Source: SURF-43 sp964628985
GTDB lineage: Bacteria; Chloroflexota; Dehalococcoidia; UBA2979
NCBI GenBank assembly: GCA_964628985.1
Contig: CAZVNJ010000005.1
Location: 1 to 64,000, forward strand
Direction: 5' to 3'
DNA length: 64,000 nt
In this document: positions 33,538 to 43,000 of the stretch, piece by piece
How positions within the stretch are numbered: position 1 is the stretch's first letter
How the letters are laid out: the number at the start of each line of letters is the position of its first letter
The notes under the pieces: model-generated
Databases searched by the model: none
What the model saw: only the letters and a program-made list of their open reading frames with translations
Told to the model about the DNA's origin: nothing
Translations under genes and position numbers: made by a program

Positions 33538-34134
33538 TCAGGCGGTGCGCGGCCAGCCGGGTGGGAGGTCGCCGACGGAGCCAGCGGTGGGGGTCCAGAG
33601 CTGGCGTTCCTCGATGCCGGCAGCGCGATAGCGCATGGCGTTGTGGTAGTAGCCGCCGGTGCGATTGTCGCCAGGTTGCTGGGCGGCTCGGCGGCGCTGG
33701 AGTTGGTCAGGACGGGCCGGTGTTGAGACACCGGGGATGCCGAGGACGAGTGATCCGGTGCGAATCGTCTCGCGCGGAGAAACGAGGGCCCCAGCACCAA
33801 CGATGCATTCATCCTCTACGACCGCATCGTCCAGGATGGTGCAGTTGTTGCCGAGAAGCACCCAGTTGCCAATGACCTTGCCGTGGACGACGGCTGAGTG
33901 GCCGATCGTGATGTTGTTGTGGAGCGTGAGCCCTCCCCCGGAATGGAGGACGACGTTGTCCTCGATATGGACGTCGTTGCCGATCCGGATCGGGGCGAAG
34001 TCTGCACGGATCACCGCACCCGGCCAGACTGTGGAACGCTCGCCGATAACGACGTCCCCGATCACGAAGGAACCGGGCCCGATCCAGGCGGTGGGGTGCA
34101 CCTGCGGTGTCTTTCCCTCGATGGAGAAGAGCAT
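33538..34134 (-). CDS. Gamma-carbonic-anhydrase-like hexapeptide-repeat protein
   Basis: 198 residues with GAGG before the ATG. Left-handed beta-helix hexapeptide repeats run from about residue 10 to 140. The three zinc-ligand histidines of gamma-carbonic anhydrases are in place: His64 (VVLHS), His79 (ITIGHS) and His84 (VVHG). The C-terminal extension of about 55 residues is helical and Arg/Gln-rich. It could hydrate CO2 or be an acetyltransferase-like homologue. The zinc ligands favour the former. Same strand as the CHR transporter, 159 bases apart. Confidence 0.8.
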   Translation of the reverse strand: MLFSIEGKTPQVHPTAWIGPGSFVIGDVVIGERSTVWPGAVIRADFAPIRIGNDVHIEDNVVLHSGGGLTLHNNITIGHSAVVHGKVIGNWVLLGNNCTILDDAVVEDECIVGAGALVSPRETIRTGSLVLGIPGVSTPARPDQLQRRRAAQQPGDNRTGGYYHNAMRYRAAGIEERQLWTPTAGSVGDLPPGWPRTA

Positions 34135-34209
34135 GGCCTCACCTCATCGTTCTCTGTGATCAGTACATGGAGCGCGCGTGGGTCGGGAGTGTCCCATCGG
34201 CTGGAGCCT

Positions 34210-34236
34210 AGTTGGCCGGTCCGGCGTTCGCCAACT
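34210..34236. repeat. Inverted repeat in the intergenic region before the metal ATPase
   Basis: AGTTGGC and GCCAACT are exact reverse complements separated by 13 bases, in the 307-base gap between the divergent hexapeptide protein and the leader ORF/ATPase. It might be an operator for either gene. Apart from it and a small GCGCCC/GGGCGC hairpin nearby, the gap holds nothing recognisable. Confidence 0.35.
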
Positions 34237-34441
34237 GGTAGGCCCGACTTCTGACGGCGGTCGCCGCCGGCTGGACAGGTGAGGATGCGCCCGCGCTGGG
34301 CGCGGAATAGGCCAGACCAACAGGCGGTACGGGCCAATGCACTGGCCGAGGCCGAGGGCCGACGCTTCCCAAGCCGCGACCCCAAAATGCTGAATAGGGG
34401 GCAGTGCCCCAGTGCTCCTCGTCATCGTAGGAGTCGTGACG

Positions 34442-34516
34442 ATGGTCACCCCTTCATCGGATGAACTCGACATCCGCAGGACGCATCATCACCTCAACGA
34501 GGTGGCATCGATATGA
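34442..34516 (+). CDS. 24-codon leader ORF coupled to the P-type ATPase
   Basis: ATG at 34442 has AGGAG eight bases upstream, and the stop overlaps the ATPase start as ATGA. The peptide, opening MVTPSSDELDIRRT, then has three consecutive histidines (THHHLNEVASI). A His-rich leader that ends exactly on the start of a metal pump could act in translational coupling or metal sensing. No known family. The evidence is the ribosome binding site and the overlap. Confidence 0.45.
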   Translation: MVTPSSDELDIRRTHHHLNEVASI

Positions 34517-36456
34517 CCCAACTGCCCGCCATAGAGGCGCCTTCCTATCCCACCGAGGTTGACCGCGAGGCGGACGAATTCGAGTCTGGGATCTCGAGGC
34601 TGGACCTGGCACGCATCGCCTTTGTTGCGCTCGCTGCTGCCGGATCTTGGTGTGTGAATGACGCCTATCGCTCACTCCTCATCCCCGCCGGCATTGGAGT
34701 GATCGTCGTGGGGGCATGGCCGATGCTCCTCGAAGCCGCAGGACATCTGCGCGAGCGCCGGATGACGATGGAGCTTTCGATGCTCCTGGCGCTGCTGGCT
34801 GCCCTCGCCACAGGCTCTGTCTTCGTCGCGCTGATGATCACCGCGTTCGTCCTGATCGCGGAGGTCCTGGAGGGGCTGGCAGTCACCCGTGGGCGGCATG
34901 CCATCCGAGATCTGCTGGCCTACCTGCCGCCTACTGCCCTCGTACGACGAGAGGGTCAGACGGAGGAAGTGCCGCTGAGCGAGGTGTCCGTCGGCGATCG
35001 CGTCCTGGTCAACCCTGGCGCGAGCGTCCCGGTGGATGGGAGCGTGCTGGCGGGACGCTCGTTCGTCGACGAGGCGACGATCACGGGGGAGCCGCTGGCG
35101 GTTGAGAAGATCGTGGGGTCGACCGTATTCGCGGGCACGATGAACCAGCGTGGCGCGCTTGAGATTTCGGCTGAGCGGGTCGGCCGGGACTCTGCCTTCG
35201 GGAAGATCGTCGAGGCGGTGGAACACGCGGAGCGATCCCGCGCACCCGTGCAGCGGACCGCCGACCGGTACGCCGGCTATCTGGTCTACTTCGCGCTCGG
35301 TGGCGCGGCCGTCACGTTCCTGCTGACGCGCGACCCGCGGGCCACGATCTCGGTCATCATTGTGGCGGGCGCCTGCGGGATCGCCGCAGGTACGCCGCTC
35401 GCCATCTTGGGAGGGATCGGACGCGCCGCGCGGCAAGGCTCGATCATCAAGGGCGGCCGGTACCTCGAGGCGCTCTGGGCCGTGGACACCGTCGTCCTCG
35501 ACAAGACGGGCACGCTCACCTACGGCACCCCTACGGTGAGTGCCGTCATACCGAACGCGGGGCATAGTGCGTCCGAAGTCCTGGAGCTCGCGGCGATCGC
35601 CGAAGCACGCAGCGAGCATCCGCTCGCGGCTGCCATCCTGGACTACGCGAGGGACGCCGGCATCAGCCCGCAAGAACCACAGGAAGTCCTCACGCAGCCG
35701 GGGCGCGGTGTCATGGCGGTCGCGGATGGTGTTTCGATCATCGCAGGGACGCGTCACTACGTGGAGGGACACGGCATCGCGGTCAACGAGGATCTCGGCG
35801 GCCCGGAGCAGGCGGCGGCTTCGGAAATCCTCGTGGCACGCGGCACGCGACTCGTCGGGGCGATCTACGTCGCAGACCGGCTGCGCGACGAGGCGGGCGA
35901 GGCCGTCCGGGCGCTCCACGCGATGGGCATCCGCACCCTGCTCCTTACCGGCGACCGCGAAGGTGCCGCGCGATCGATCGCAGAGCAACTCGGAGTCGGA
36001 GGATGGGAAGGCGGAATGCTTCCGGAGCGGAAGCGGGAACGCATCCGCGCACTCGTCAGCAGCGGCAGAACGGTCGCGATGATTGGGGACGGTGTGAACG
36101 ACGCCCCGGCGCTCGCAGAGGCGAGTGTCGGGATCGCGATGGGGTCTGGCACCGACGTAACTCGCGAGAGTGCCGACGTCGTCCTGATCGGCAATGACTT
36201 GTCGCGGTTCGTGGAGACACTGCGGACAGCACGCCGAGTGCGCCGGACCATCCGCCAGAATTTTGTTGGGACGATCGCGATCGACGTGCTCGGCATGGGC
36301 CTCGCGGCGCTGGGGCTGCTGGGCCCGCTGCTCGCCGCGGCCATCCACCTGACGCAGGAACTCGCGTTCATCCTGAATTCGGCGCGCTTGCTTCCTCCGC
36401 CCCTGCGGAATCAAGTTAATGAGGCGCGTCCGACGACTCGGCCCCACCGAGGGTAG
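34513..36456 (+). CDS. P1B-like heavy-metal P-type ATPase with atypical membrane motif
   Basis: 647 residues. All catalytic motifs are present: TGEP at 191-194, phosphorylation Asp330 in DKTGT, SEHPLAAAI (the HP motif of P1B pumps), TGDR and GDGVNDAPAL. There is no N-terminal heavy-metal domain. In the helix that carries CPC or SPC in known P1B pumps, this protein has GAC (286-288) followed by GIAAGTPLAI. Helices before the actuator domain number about four. Substrate is thus uncertain: a divalent metal is likely. It is preceded by a coupled 24-codon leader ORF. Confidence 0.88.
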   Translation: MTQLPAIEAPSYPTEVDREADEFESGISRLDLARIAFVALAAAGSWCVNDAYRSLLIPAGIGVIVVGAWPMLLEAAGHLRERRMTMELSMLLALLAALATGSVFVALMITAFVLIAEVLEGLAVTRGRHAIRDLLAYLPPTALVRREGQTEEVPLSEVSVGDRVLVNPGASVPVDGSVLAGRSFVDEATITGEPLAVEKIVGSTVFAGTMNQRGALEISAERVGRDSAFGKIVEAVEHAERSRAPVQRTADRYAGYLVYFALGGAAVTFLLTRDPRATISVIIVAGACGIAAGTPLAILGGIGRAARQGSIIKGGRYLEALWAVDTVVLDKTGTLTYGTPTVSAVIPNAGHSASEVLELAAIAEARSEHPLAAAILDYARDAGISPQEPQEVLTQPGRGVMAVADGVSIIAGTRHYVEGHGIAVNEDLGGPEQAAASEILVARGTRLVGAIYVADRLRDEAGEAVRALHAMGIRTLLLTGDREGAARSIAEQLGVGGWEGGMLPERKRERIRALVSSGRTVAMIGDGVNDAPALAEASVGIAMGSGTDVTRESADVVLIGNDLSRFVETLRTARRVRRTIRQNFVGTIAIDVLGMGLAALGLLGPLLAAAIHLTQELAFILNSARLLPPPLRNQVNEARPTTRPHRG

Positions 36457-36497
36457 GGCGCCCGGCCACCGAGGGAGCCTCGAACATCACATCACCG

Positions 36498-36791
36498 GTG
36501 CATCTTAAGGCCGCTCGCGCCGAGGGCGGGAGGCCGATCATAGCGATGCCCTCCATCACTTCGGACGGCACAACGTCACGGATCGTCTCGCGCCTCGGAG
36601 CAGGTGCTGGCGTGGTGACCACGCGAGGACACGTCCACTTCGTCGTCACGGAGTTCGGCATCGCGGACCTCCATGGACGGACCGTGCGCGACCGCGCCCA
36701 GAGCCTCGTCCGCATTGCAGCCCCGCAGTTCCGAGAACATCTCGCCCGCGAAGCGGCCGATCTCTACGGGTTTCGACTCCTGGTCGATTAG
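36498..36791 (+). pseudogene. C-terminal remnant of an acetyl-CoA hydrolase/4-hydroxybutyrate CoA-transferase
   Basis: About 97 residues, matching only the end of the family: AARAEGGRPIIAMPS, then SRIVSRLGAGAGVVTTRGHV and VHFVVTEFGIADLHG, then a RAQSLVRIAAPQFREHL block. Family members are about 430 residues. The P-type ATPase gene ends 41 bases upstream, so the N-terminal three quarters and the catalytic Glu region are missing. There is no good ribosome binding site. This is most likely a gene truncated by a deletion at about 36457-36497. Confidence 0.75.
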
Positions 36792-36860
36792 CCGTCATCG
36801 AGCTGTACAAGGTCCCCCTCCGCCGAACCGGAGGGCGCGGGACGTGTGACTGCTCAGGGC

Positions 36861-37253
36861 TCAGCCCGTCGAACGGGTCACGCCTGTGGCGTCTCCGGTG
36901 ACAGGCCTGATAAGCCGGTAGACCGCTTCGATGAGTCGGTCGAGATCGAAGGGCTTGCCGAGTGCGGCCTCGGCACCGAGTTCGGCGCGAGCGGTCTCCG
37001 CGCCGTAGGCAGAAAGGATGAGAGTCGGGACAAGGTGGCCGCGGCGCCTGATCTCCCGGTAGGTGGCGGTGCCGTCCATCTCAGGCATACGGAGGTCGAG
37101 TACCAGTGCATCGACAGGGGAGTCCTCGAGTTGGCGGAGTGCGAGTAGCCCACTGTTGGCGGTGATGACGTGCCAGCCTTCGGACTCGAAGGTACTGGCG
37201 ATCAGACGCAGCAGGGCTTCGTCGTCATCGACGATGAGGATGCGGGGCGGCAC
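36861..37253 (-). CDS. Stand-alone receiver (CheY-like) response regulator
   Basis: 130 residues from a GTG at 37253, placed six bases after the stop of the histidine kinase gene. A single receiver domain with the acidic pair in VDDDEA, phosphoacceptor Asp53 (VLDLRMPEMDG), Ser81 (LSAYG) and the conserved Lys in GKPFD. No output domain. It is presumably phosphorylated by the kinase encoded just upstream, and may pass the signal to another protein. Confidence 0.92.
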   Translation of the reverse strand: MPPRILIVDDDEALLRLIASTFESEGWHVITANSGLLALRQLEDSPVDALVLDLRMPEMDGTATYREIRRRGHLVPTLILSAYGAETARAELGAEAALGKPFDLDRLIEAVYRLIRPVTGDATGVTRSTG

Positions 37254-37259
37254 GAGCGG

Positions 37260-38786
37260 TCAGCGCCCTCTCCCGGTGCCGCTCGGCGCGTGGGTCAGGT
37301 CGCCGCTCGGGGCGACACGGCACGGAATGGAGAGCCAGAAGTCGCTGCCACCCTGGGGGCGGGGGGCCGCTTGGATGTGGCCCCCGAGGGCCTCAGCGGC
37401 GACGCGACAGACCGTGAGCCCCAGCCCCATTCCGGGCGAGGTGAGCGCCGTGGCTTCACCTCGGAAGAACGGCTCGAAGATATGCGCGGAGGCGGCGGAG
37501 TCGATGCCCGGGCCATGGTCGAGCACGTGGACCTCAAGGGCCCGGGTACCCGCTGCGTCAGTGGCCTCACGCAACTCAAGATCGATCGGCAGGTGCGGCG
37601 GACTGTACTTGTGGGCATTGCTGAGGAGGTTCTCAAGGATCAGGGCCAGGAGCGCCGGGTCGGACGCAACATGCGCGCTGTGGAAGGGGTAAGCGGACCG
37701 GACCGTGCGCGGGCCAAACTGCTGCCGGACATCCGCGAGGATGCGCTCGCAAAGGGGGACGAGGTCAACATCAGTCAGGGTGACGCTGCCACCGTCGTTG
37801 ACCCGGGTGAGGAGCAGCAGGTTTTCGATGACGTGGAGAAGGCGTTGACCCTGCCCGGCGAGGTCAGTGAGCGCCTGGACGCTGGCACTCTCGGCAAGCC
37901 GCCCGCGTCTCCGCAGCAGGAGCTGGGCGTTGCCGACGATCACGGTGAGTGGGGTCCGAAGCTCGTGGGAGATGAGCCCGATGAAGCGATCCTTGGTGGC
38001 CATGGCCTCGCGGCGCGCCTCCTCGGCGGCCACCTGGGCGGAGATGTCCCGGGCGATCTTGGACGCGCCGATGATGCGGCCGTGACTGTCCTTGACCGGC
38101 GAGACAGTCAGGGAGATGGGGACGAGCGTGCCGTCCTTGCGCCTTCGCTGCGTCTGGAAGTGGTCGATGCGTTCGCCCCGCCGAATGCGGCGCAGGACCT
38201 CGTCTTCCTCCGTCTGGCGGTCCTCTGGGATGATGCGGCGGATCGATTGGCCGACCATTTCCTGGGCGGTGTACCCGAAGAGACGCTCGGCTGCGTCGTT
38301 CCACGACTCGACGATGCCGTCCAGGGTCTTGCTGACGATGGCGTCGTCCGATGAGGAGACGACGGCGCTCAGGTGGAACGCCCGCCGCTCGATCTCGCGC
38401 ATCCCAGTGACGTCCCGGGTGAGGCAGCGGGTGTGGATGAACTTGCCATTGCGCCGCAGGACGCTCGACGTGATCCGGACTTCTTTCAGGGAGCCGTCGC
38501 GACAGCGAAGGACGGCCGGATAGTCACGAAGGGTCTCTCCGGCCTTGAGGCGCTGAAGGATATCGGCAATCACGCGCTCGTCAGCATGGAACGAAGCGAT
38601 GTTGCGGCCGATGTACTCCTCTTCGGTGTAGCCAAGGAGTGCAAGCTCGGCGCGGTTTGCAGCCAGAATGGTGCCGTCATACCCCACCCAGTGGAAGGGT
38701 AGATCGGCGTTATCAAAGAAGTCCTTCAGGTCGTCATCCGCGAGCACTGAGGATCCCTCCGCCCGTGGGGGATGACGAATGACCAT
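37260..38786 (-). CDS. PAS-PAS sensor histidine kinase
   Basis: 508 residues from the ATG at 38786 (AGGG upstream). The frame continues to 39014 through the B12 riboswitch and is rejected there. Two PAS domains (about residues 22-128 and 138-250) are followed by HisKA with His274 in SHELRTP. HATPase_c has NLLSNAHKYSPP, DHGPGI and GMGLGLTV motifs. No membrane helix is visible, so it is a soluble kinase. The PAS domains may bind a small ligand or cofactor. Operon with the receiver at 36861. Confidence 0.93.
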   Translation of the reverse strand: MVIRHPPRAEGSSVLADDDLKDFFDNADLPFHWVGYDGTILAANRAELALLGYTEEEYIGRNIASFHADERVIADILQRLKAGETLRDYPAVLRCRDGSLKEVRITSSVLRRNGKFIHTRCLTRDVTGMREIERRAFHLSAVVSSSDDAIVSKTLDGIVESWNDAAERLFGYTAQEMVGQSIRRIIPEDRQTEEDEVLRRIRRGERIDHFQTQRRRKDGTLVPISLTVSPVKDSHGRIIGASKIARDISAQVAAEEARREAMATKDRFIGLISHELRTPLTVIVGNAQLLLRRRGRLAESASVQALTDLAGQGQRLLHVIENLLLLTRVNDGGSVTLTDVDLVPLCERILADVRQQFGPRTVRSAYPFHSAHVASDPALLALILENLLSNAHKYSPPHLPIDLELREATDAAGTRALEVHVLDHGPGIDSAASAHIFEPFFRGEATALTSPGMGLGLTVCRVAAEALGGHIQAAPRPQGGSDFWLSIPCRVAPSGDLTHAPSGTGRGR

Positions 38787-38887
38787 TGCAGCCCTCCGAC
38801 CACCTGAGGCCGACGGTAGTGACGGGCCCGTTGCAAATGCATAACCAGTAGCACGAAACCGATTCAATGACTCCTGGAGAAGTTTGA

Positions 38888-39033
38888 CCGGGCTCATGGC
38901 CCTCGGTAGAGTCGCGTCGATCCTTCGAGGAAGCCGGTGTGATTCCGGCGCGGTCGCGCCACTGTGAGGGCCCGCGTTGAGCGGGCCGCGAGTCAGACCC
39001 TCGACAGCGATCACCGCCAGAATGGGACGCGAG
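38888..39033 (+). ncRNA. Cobalamin (B12) riboswitch
   Basis: The sequence shows the B12-box and core elements in order: GAAGCCGGTGTGATTCCGGC, then the GCGCCACTGT motif, a strong GC stem (GGGCCCGC...GCGGGCC) and AGTCAGACC. This is the conserved core of class I cobalamin riboswitches. It lies directly before cbtB with the ribosome binding site (GAGGAGG, 39039-39045) just after it, so translational control by adenosylcobalamin is likely. The exact 5' and 3' limits are estimates. Confidence 0.92.
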
Positions 39034-39050
39034 ATCCCGAGGAGGCTCCG

Positions 39051-39269
39051 ATGGCCCTGTCCGCCCAGCCTGTCGCCGCACCTGCCCCAGCGTTGCCAAC
39101 GATCCCGCTACGCGACGCGTTGCCGTGGGCAGCATTCGCAGCGGTGACCGGCCTCGCGCTGCTCTACTTCGTGGGGATCGAGCAGAGCGCAGTGTCCGTG
39201 TTCTCCGGCTCATGGGTGCATGAGTTCGTGCACGACGCAAGGCACCTCGCCGGTCTGCCCTGCCACTAG
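39051..39269 (+). CDS. cbtB: Cobalt transporter subunit CbtB
   Basis: 72 residues from the ATG at 39051 with GAGGAGG upstream. One membrane helix (about residues 27-44) and the signature C-terminal metal-binding tail HEFVHDARHLAGLPCH, with His57, His61, Asp62, His65, Cys71 and His72. CbtB works with CbtA in B12-regulated cobalt uptake. First gene after the riboswitch, cbtA follows nine bases later. Confidence 0.93.
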   Translation: MALSAQPVAAPAPALPTIPLRDALPWAAFAAVTGLALLYFVGIEQSAVSVFSGSWVHEFVHDARHLAGLPCH

Positions 39270-39278
39270 GAGTCCCCG

Positions 39279-40007
39279 ATGAGCATGCGGGACCTGTTGG
39301 TCCGCGGGCTGCTCGCGGGCCTAGTCGCTGCCGTATTCGCGTTCGCGTTCGCCGTTGTGGTCGGGGAGCCTGCTGTGGCCGACGCGATCGCGTTCGAGGA
39401 GACCTCGGCTGACGGGCACGCCGACGAGGCCGTGGTCAGCCGCCGGGTGCAGCAGACGCTGGGCCTCGGGGCGGGGCTTGCGGTGCTCGGAGCGGCCTAC
39501 GGGGGCTTCTACGCGGTGGCGTTCGCGGCGGCCTCAGGGCGGCTGGGGGTGGGGGTGCGTGGCACGGCGCTGTATGTGGCGCTGGCCGGGTGGGCGGCCG
39601 TCGTCCTCGTACCGTTCCTCAAGTACCCGGCGAACCCTCCGGCTGTGGGGGACCCAGAGACGATCGCACGGCGGACATTCCTGCATCTGGTGATGATCCT
39701 GCTCGCGGTCCCGGCAGTGGTCGGCGCGACGATGCTGCAGCGGCGGCTGGCGCAGACACGCTCGGGGTGGGACGCCTCGATGCTGGCAGCGGCGCCGCTG
39801 CTGCTCGTCGTAGGCGCGGCCTACCTCGTCATGCCCGGGGTCGACGAGGTGGCAGGCGGGTTCCCAGCGTCCTCGCTGTGGCGGTTCCGGATCGCGGCGC
39901 TCGGTACACAACTGGTGCTGTGGTCGGCGATCGGCCTCGTGTTTGGCGTGCTGGCCGAGCGGTCGCTGAGGCGCACGGGTGCGCTCCGGCCCGCGGTCGC
40001 ACCCTGA
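39279..40007 (+). CDS. cbtA: Cobalt transporter subunit CbtA
   Basis: 242 residues with about five membrane helices and His/Asp residues at the membrane edge (SADGHADEAVV near residues 43-53). Family pattern includes RGLLAGLVAAVFAFAFAVVV at the start, a GFYAVAFA helix and the VMPGVDEV motif. Predicted cobalt permease of the CbtAB type. Sits between cbtB and cobN. Confidence 0.93.
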   Translation: MSMRDLLVRGLLAGLVAAVFAFAFAVVVGEPAVADAIAFEETSADGHADEAVVSRRVQQTLGLGAGLAVLGAAYGGFYAVAFAAASGRLGVGVRGTALYVALAGWAAVVLVPFLKYPANPPAVGDPETIARRTFLHLVMILLAVPAVVGATMLQRRLAQTRSGWDASMLAAAPLLLVVGAAYLVMPGVDEVAGGFPASSLWRFRIAALGTQLVLWSAIGLVFGVLAERSLRRTGALRPAVAP

Positions 40008-40022
40008 CCAGGGCGGACCCCC

Positions 40023-43000
40023 GTGACCATCGAAGGCGACGGCGCCGCGTCGGCCGGTGTGCCAGGCACAGGCCCCTACGACCTGCAATGGGACGGGGGG
40101 ATCCAGCGACCACCGGCGTCCCCCGCGTCACGTGCCGGCGGGCGGATCACGCGCAACATCGTCACGCGCGCAGACGGAAAGCTCGTGAACGTCGCGCGTC
40201 AGGCGGGACAGTTGTTCGTCTGCGTGAACGGCTGTTGCTGCGGCGATACGGAGCACGGCGCCGCGCCGTCACGGAAGGACCTGTACCACGCGGAATGGAC
40301 GCGTCGTCGTCTGCGCAACCGGGTACACCTCAACGAAGCGGGATGCCTCGGGCCTTGCCCGCTCGCGAACGTAGCAATGCTGCTCTTCCACGGACGGCCG
40401 ACCTTCTTCCATTCTGTAAACACGGAGCACCTGGTCATCGCGCTATTCGACTACATCGAAGCGCAAGTGGAGGCGGGCGCCTACCTACCGCCGCCGCCAG
40501 AGCTGGCGCCGTACGCCTTCAGCGGCTTCTCCTGGGACGGCGCCACGCACGACCTCGGCGAGCCCGTGCAGCTGCAACGTGTCGCCGTGGTGCAGCGCGG
40601 GCTGGTGCTGCTGACGCAGGCGGACACTGACCTGCTGGCGCTGTCACGGGCGGTGCCGCTGATGGCGGCGGCGCCGGGTGAGGCGGAGTTCCCGCCGGTG
40701 CGCGCGTACACAGTGAACCACCTGACGAGCGAGGCTGACGCGGTCGCCTTTTTCGAGTCCGTGGTCCCCAGCGCGGAGGTCGTGGTGGTCCGGCTGCACG
40801 GGGGGCGACAGAGCCTGCCGGGTTTCGAGGCGCTGCGCCGGATGGCTGAGGAGGCGGGCCAGTGGTTCGTGGCGCTTCCGGGGACGGAGGAGCTGGACCC
40901 TGACTTGATGGCGGCCTCGAACGTCGGCGTGCCGATCGCGCACGAGGTGAAGGCGTACCTGCAGTACGGCGGCGTCGACAACTACCAGCAGATGCTCTAT
41001 TTCCTCGCCGACCACCTGCTGACGACGGGATACGGCTACCTTCCGCCAATCGAACAGCCACGAGTGGGGATCTACCACCCTCGCGTGCGCGGGCACTCAT
41101 ACGAGGCGTGGAGGGCGGTCGCGCAGCCCTCGCAGCCGACGGTGGGCGTGCTCTTCTATCGGTCCTATCTGCTGGCTGGAAACACGGCGTTCGTAGACGC
41201 GATTGTGCGGCAGGGCGAGGCCATGGGCATGAACGTGATGCCAGTCTTCGCGTACTCCCTCAAAGACTCGGAGTCAGCACAGGGAGAACTGCCGGGCGCG
41301 CTCGCCTACTTCGTGGACGAGGCGGGGCTGCCACGCGTCGACGTGATCGTCAACACCATGTCGTTCGCGATGGGGAGCGCTTCGCTGACGCCGGGCGGCG
41401 AGGAGTGGTCGGTCTCCGTGCTTGAACGGCTGGGAGTCCCGACCCTGCAGGCGGTGCTGACTTCCATGAGCGAGGCGCAGTGGGAGCAGTCCGGCGCGGG
41501 GCTGCTGCCGCTCGACGTCGCGATGAACGTGGCGATCCCGGAACTGGACGGGCGGATCATCACGGTGCCGATCGCCTTCAAACAGCCGGTGGAACCACCC
41601 TCGGACGGGCGCGCGCGGCTGCTCGGCGGCGACGTGGTGCATCACGCCGCGCGGCCTGACCGGGTGGCGCGGCTGCTCGGCATCGCCCAACGCCTGGCCG
41701 CCCTGCGGCGGAAGGGGAACGAGGCGAAGCGCGTGGCAGTGGTGCTGACGAACCACAATGCGAAGGCCTCGCGGATTGCGAACGCGGTCGGGCTGGACTC
41801 GCCGGCCTCGCTGCTGGTCCTCCTGCAGCGGCTTCAGGCAGCGGGGTACGTGGTCGAAGACATCCCGGCGGACTCTGACTCCTTGATGCACCTGATCGTC
41901 GACCGTGGCCACTACGACCGAGACCTGCTGACGACGGAGCAGATGCGGGCGGCAAGGGCGCGCGTGGCTCCCTCGGTGTATCGCGGTTGGTTCGGGACGA
42001 TGCCGGCATCGCGAAGGAGCGAAGTGAGCGCTCGCTGGGGGGAGGCGCCCGGCACGTACTACGTGGACGACGACGGGACTCTGACGCTGGCGGGGATCGA
42101 GTTCGGCAACGTCTTCGTGGCGGTGCAGCCGCCTCGTGGGTACGGGATGGACAAGACGGCGATCATGCATAGCCCGGACCTTGCGCCGCCGCACCCGTAC
42201 CTCGCGCTCTACCAGTGGCTCGGACGACCTACCGGGGAAGGGAGCGACGGCTGGGGGGCCGACGCGATCGTCCATATGGGGAAGCATGGATCGCTGGAGT
42301 GGCTGCCCGGCAAGGGCGTCGGGCTGTCCGAGGATTGCTACCCCGACCTGCTGCTGGGGGACCTGCCGCTGATCTATCCGTTCATCGTGGATGACCCGGG
42401 CGAGGGGGCCGCCGCGAAGCGTCGTGCCCACGCGGTGATCGTGGACCACCTCCCCCCTGCCATGACCAGCGCACAGACCTACGGACCGCTCACGCAGATC
42501 GACCGGCTCGTCGACGAGTACTACCTCCTCGAACGGACCGACCCCTCCAAGTTGCCCCTGCTTCAGCAGGAGATCTGGCAGGTCATCCGGGACGCGCGAC
42601 TGGACCGTGACCTCTCGATGCTGCTCAACGCGGACGGAGCGACGGCGAACCACATCCACGTGTGGGACCCCGCGACGCATGAGGACGGAGTCCCGTACTC
42701 GATCTCGGACCTGAGTGCCTCGGACTTTCGCCATCTTGTCGAGGCGATCCACGCGTACACACACGAACTGGGCACGGCGCCGATCCGGGACGGACTGCAC
42801 GTCCTCGGACGGATCCTTGAAGGCCGTGAACTCATCGACATGCTCGCCGTGTTGACACGGCTCCCGAACGGCGGGGTGCCGGCGCTGCGGGACGGCCTCG
42901 CGCGTGCGTACGGGTACGAGCCGGACGCCCTGCTCGAGGATCCTGGGGCACGCCATCAGGCCGGCCATCCGGCGCTGGCGGCCCTTGCATCTCGGCCGCT

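Noticed and set aside
34672..36447. Long minus-strand frame of 591 codons opposite the P-type ATPase
   Set aside because: Shadow of a gene with all catalytic motifs on the plus strand. The antisense product is Arg/Asp-rich with no domain.
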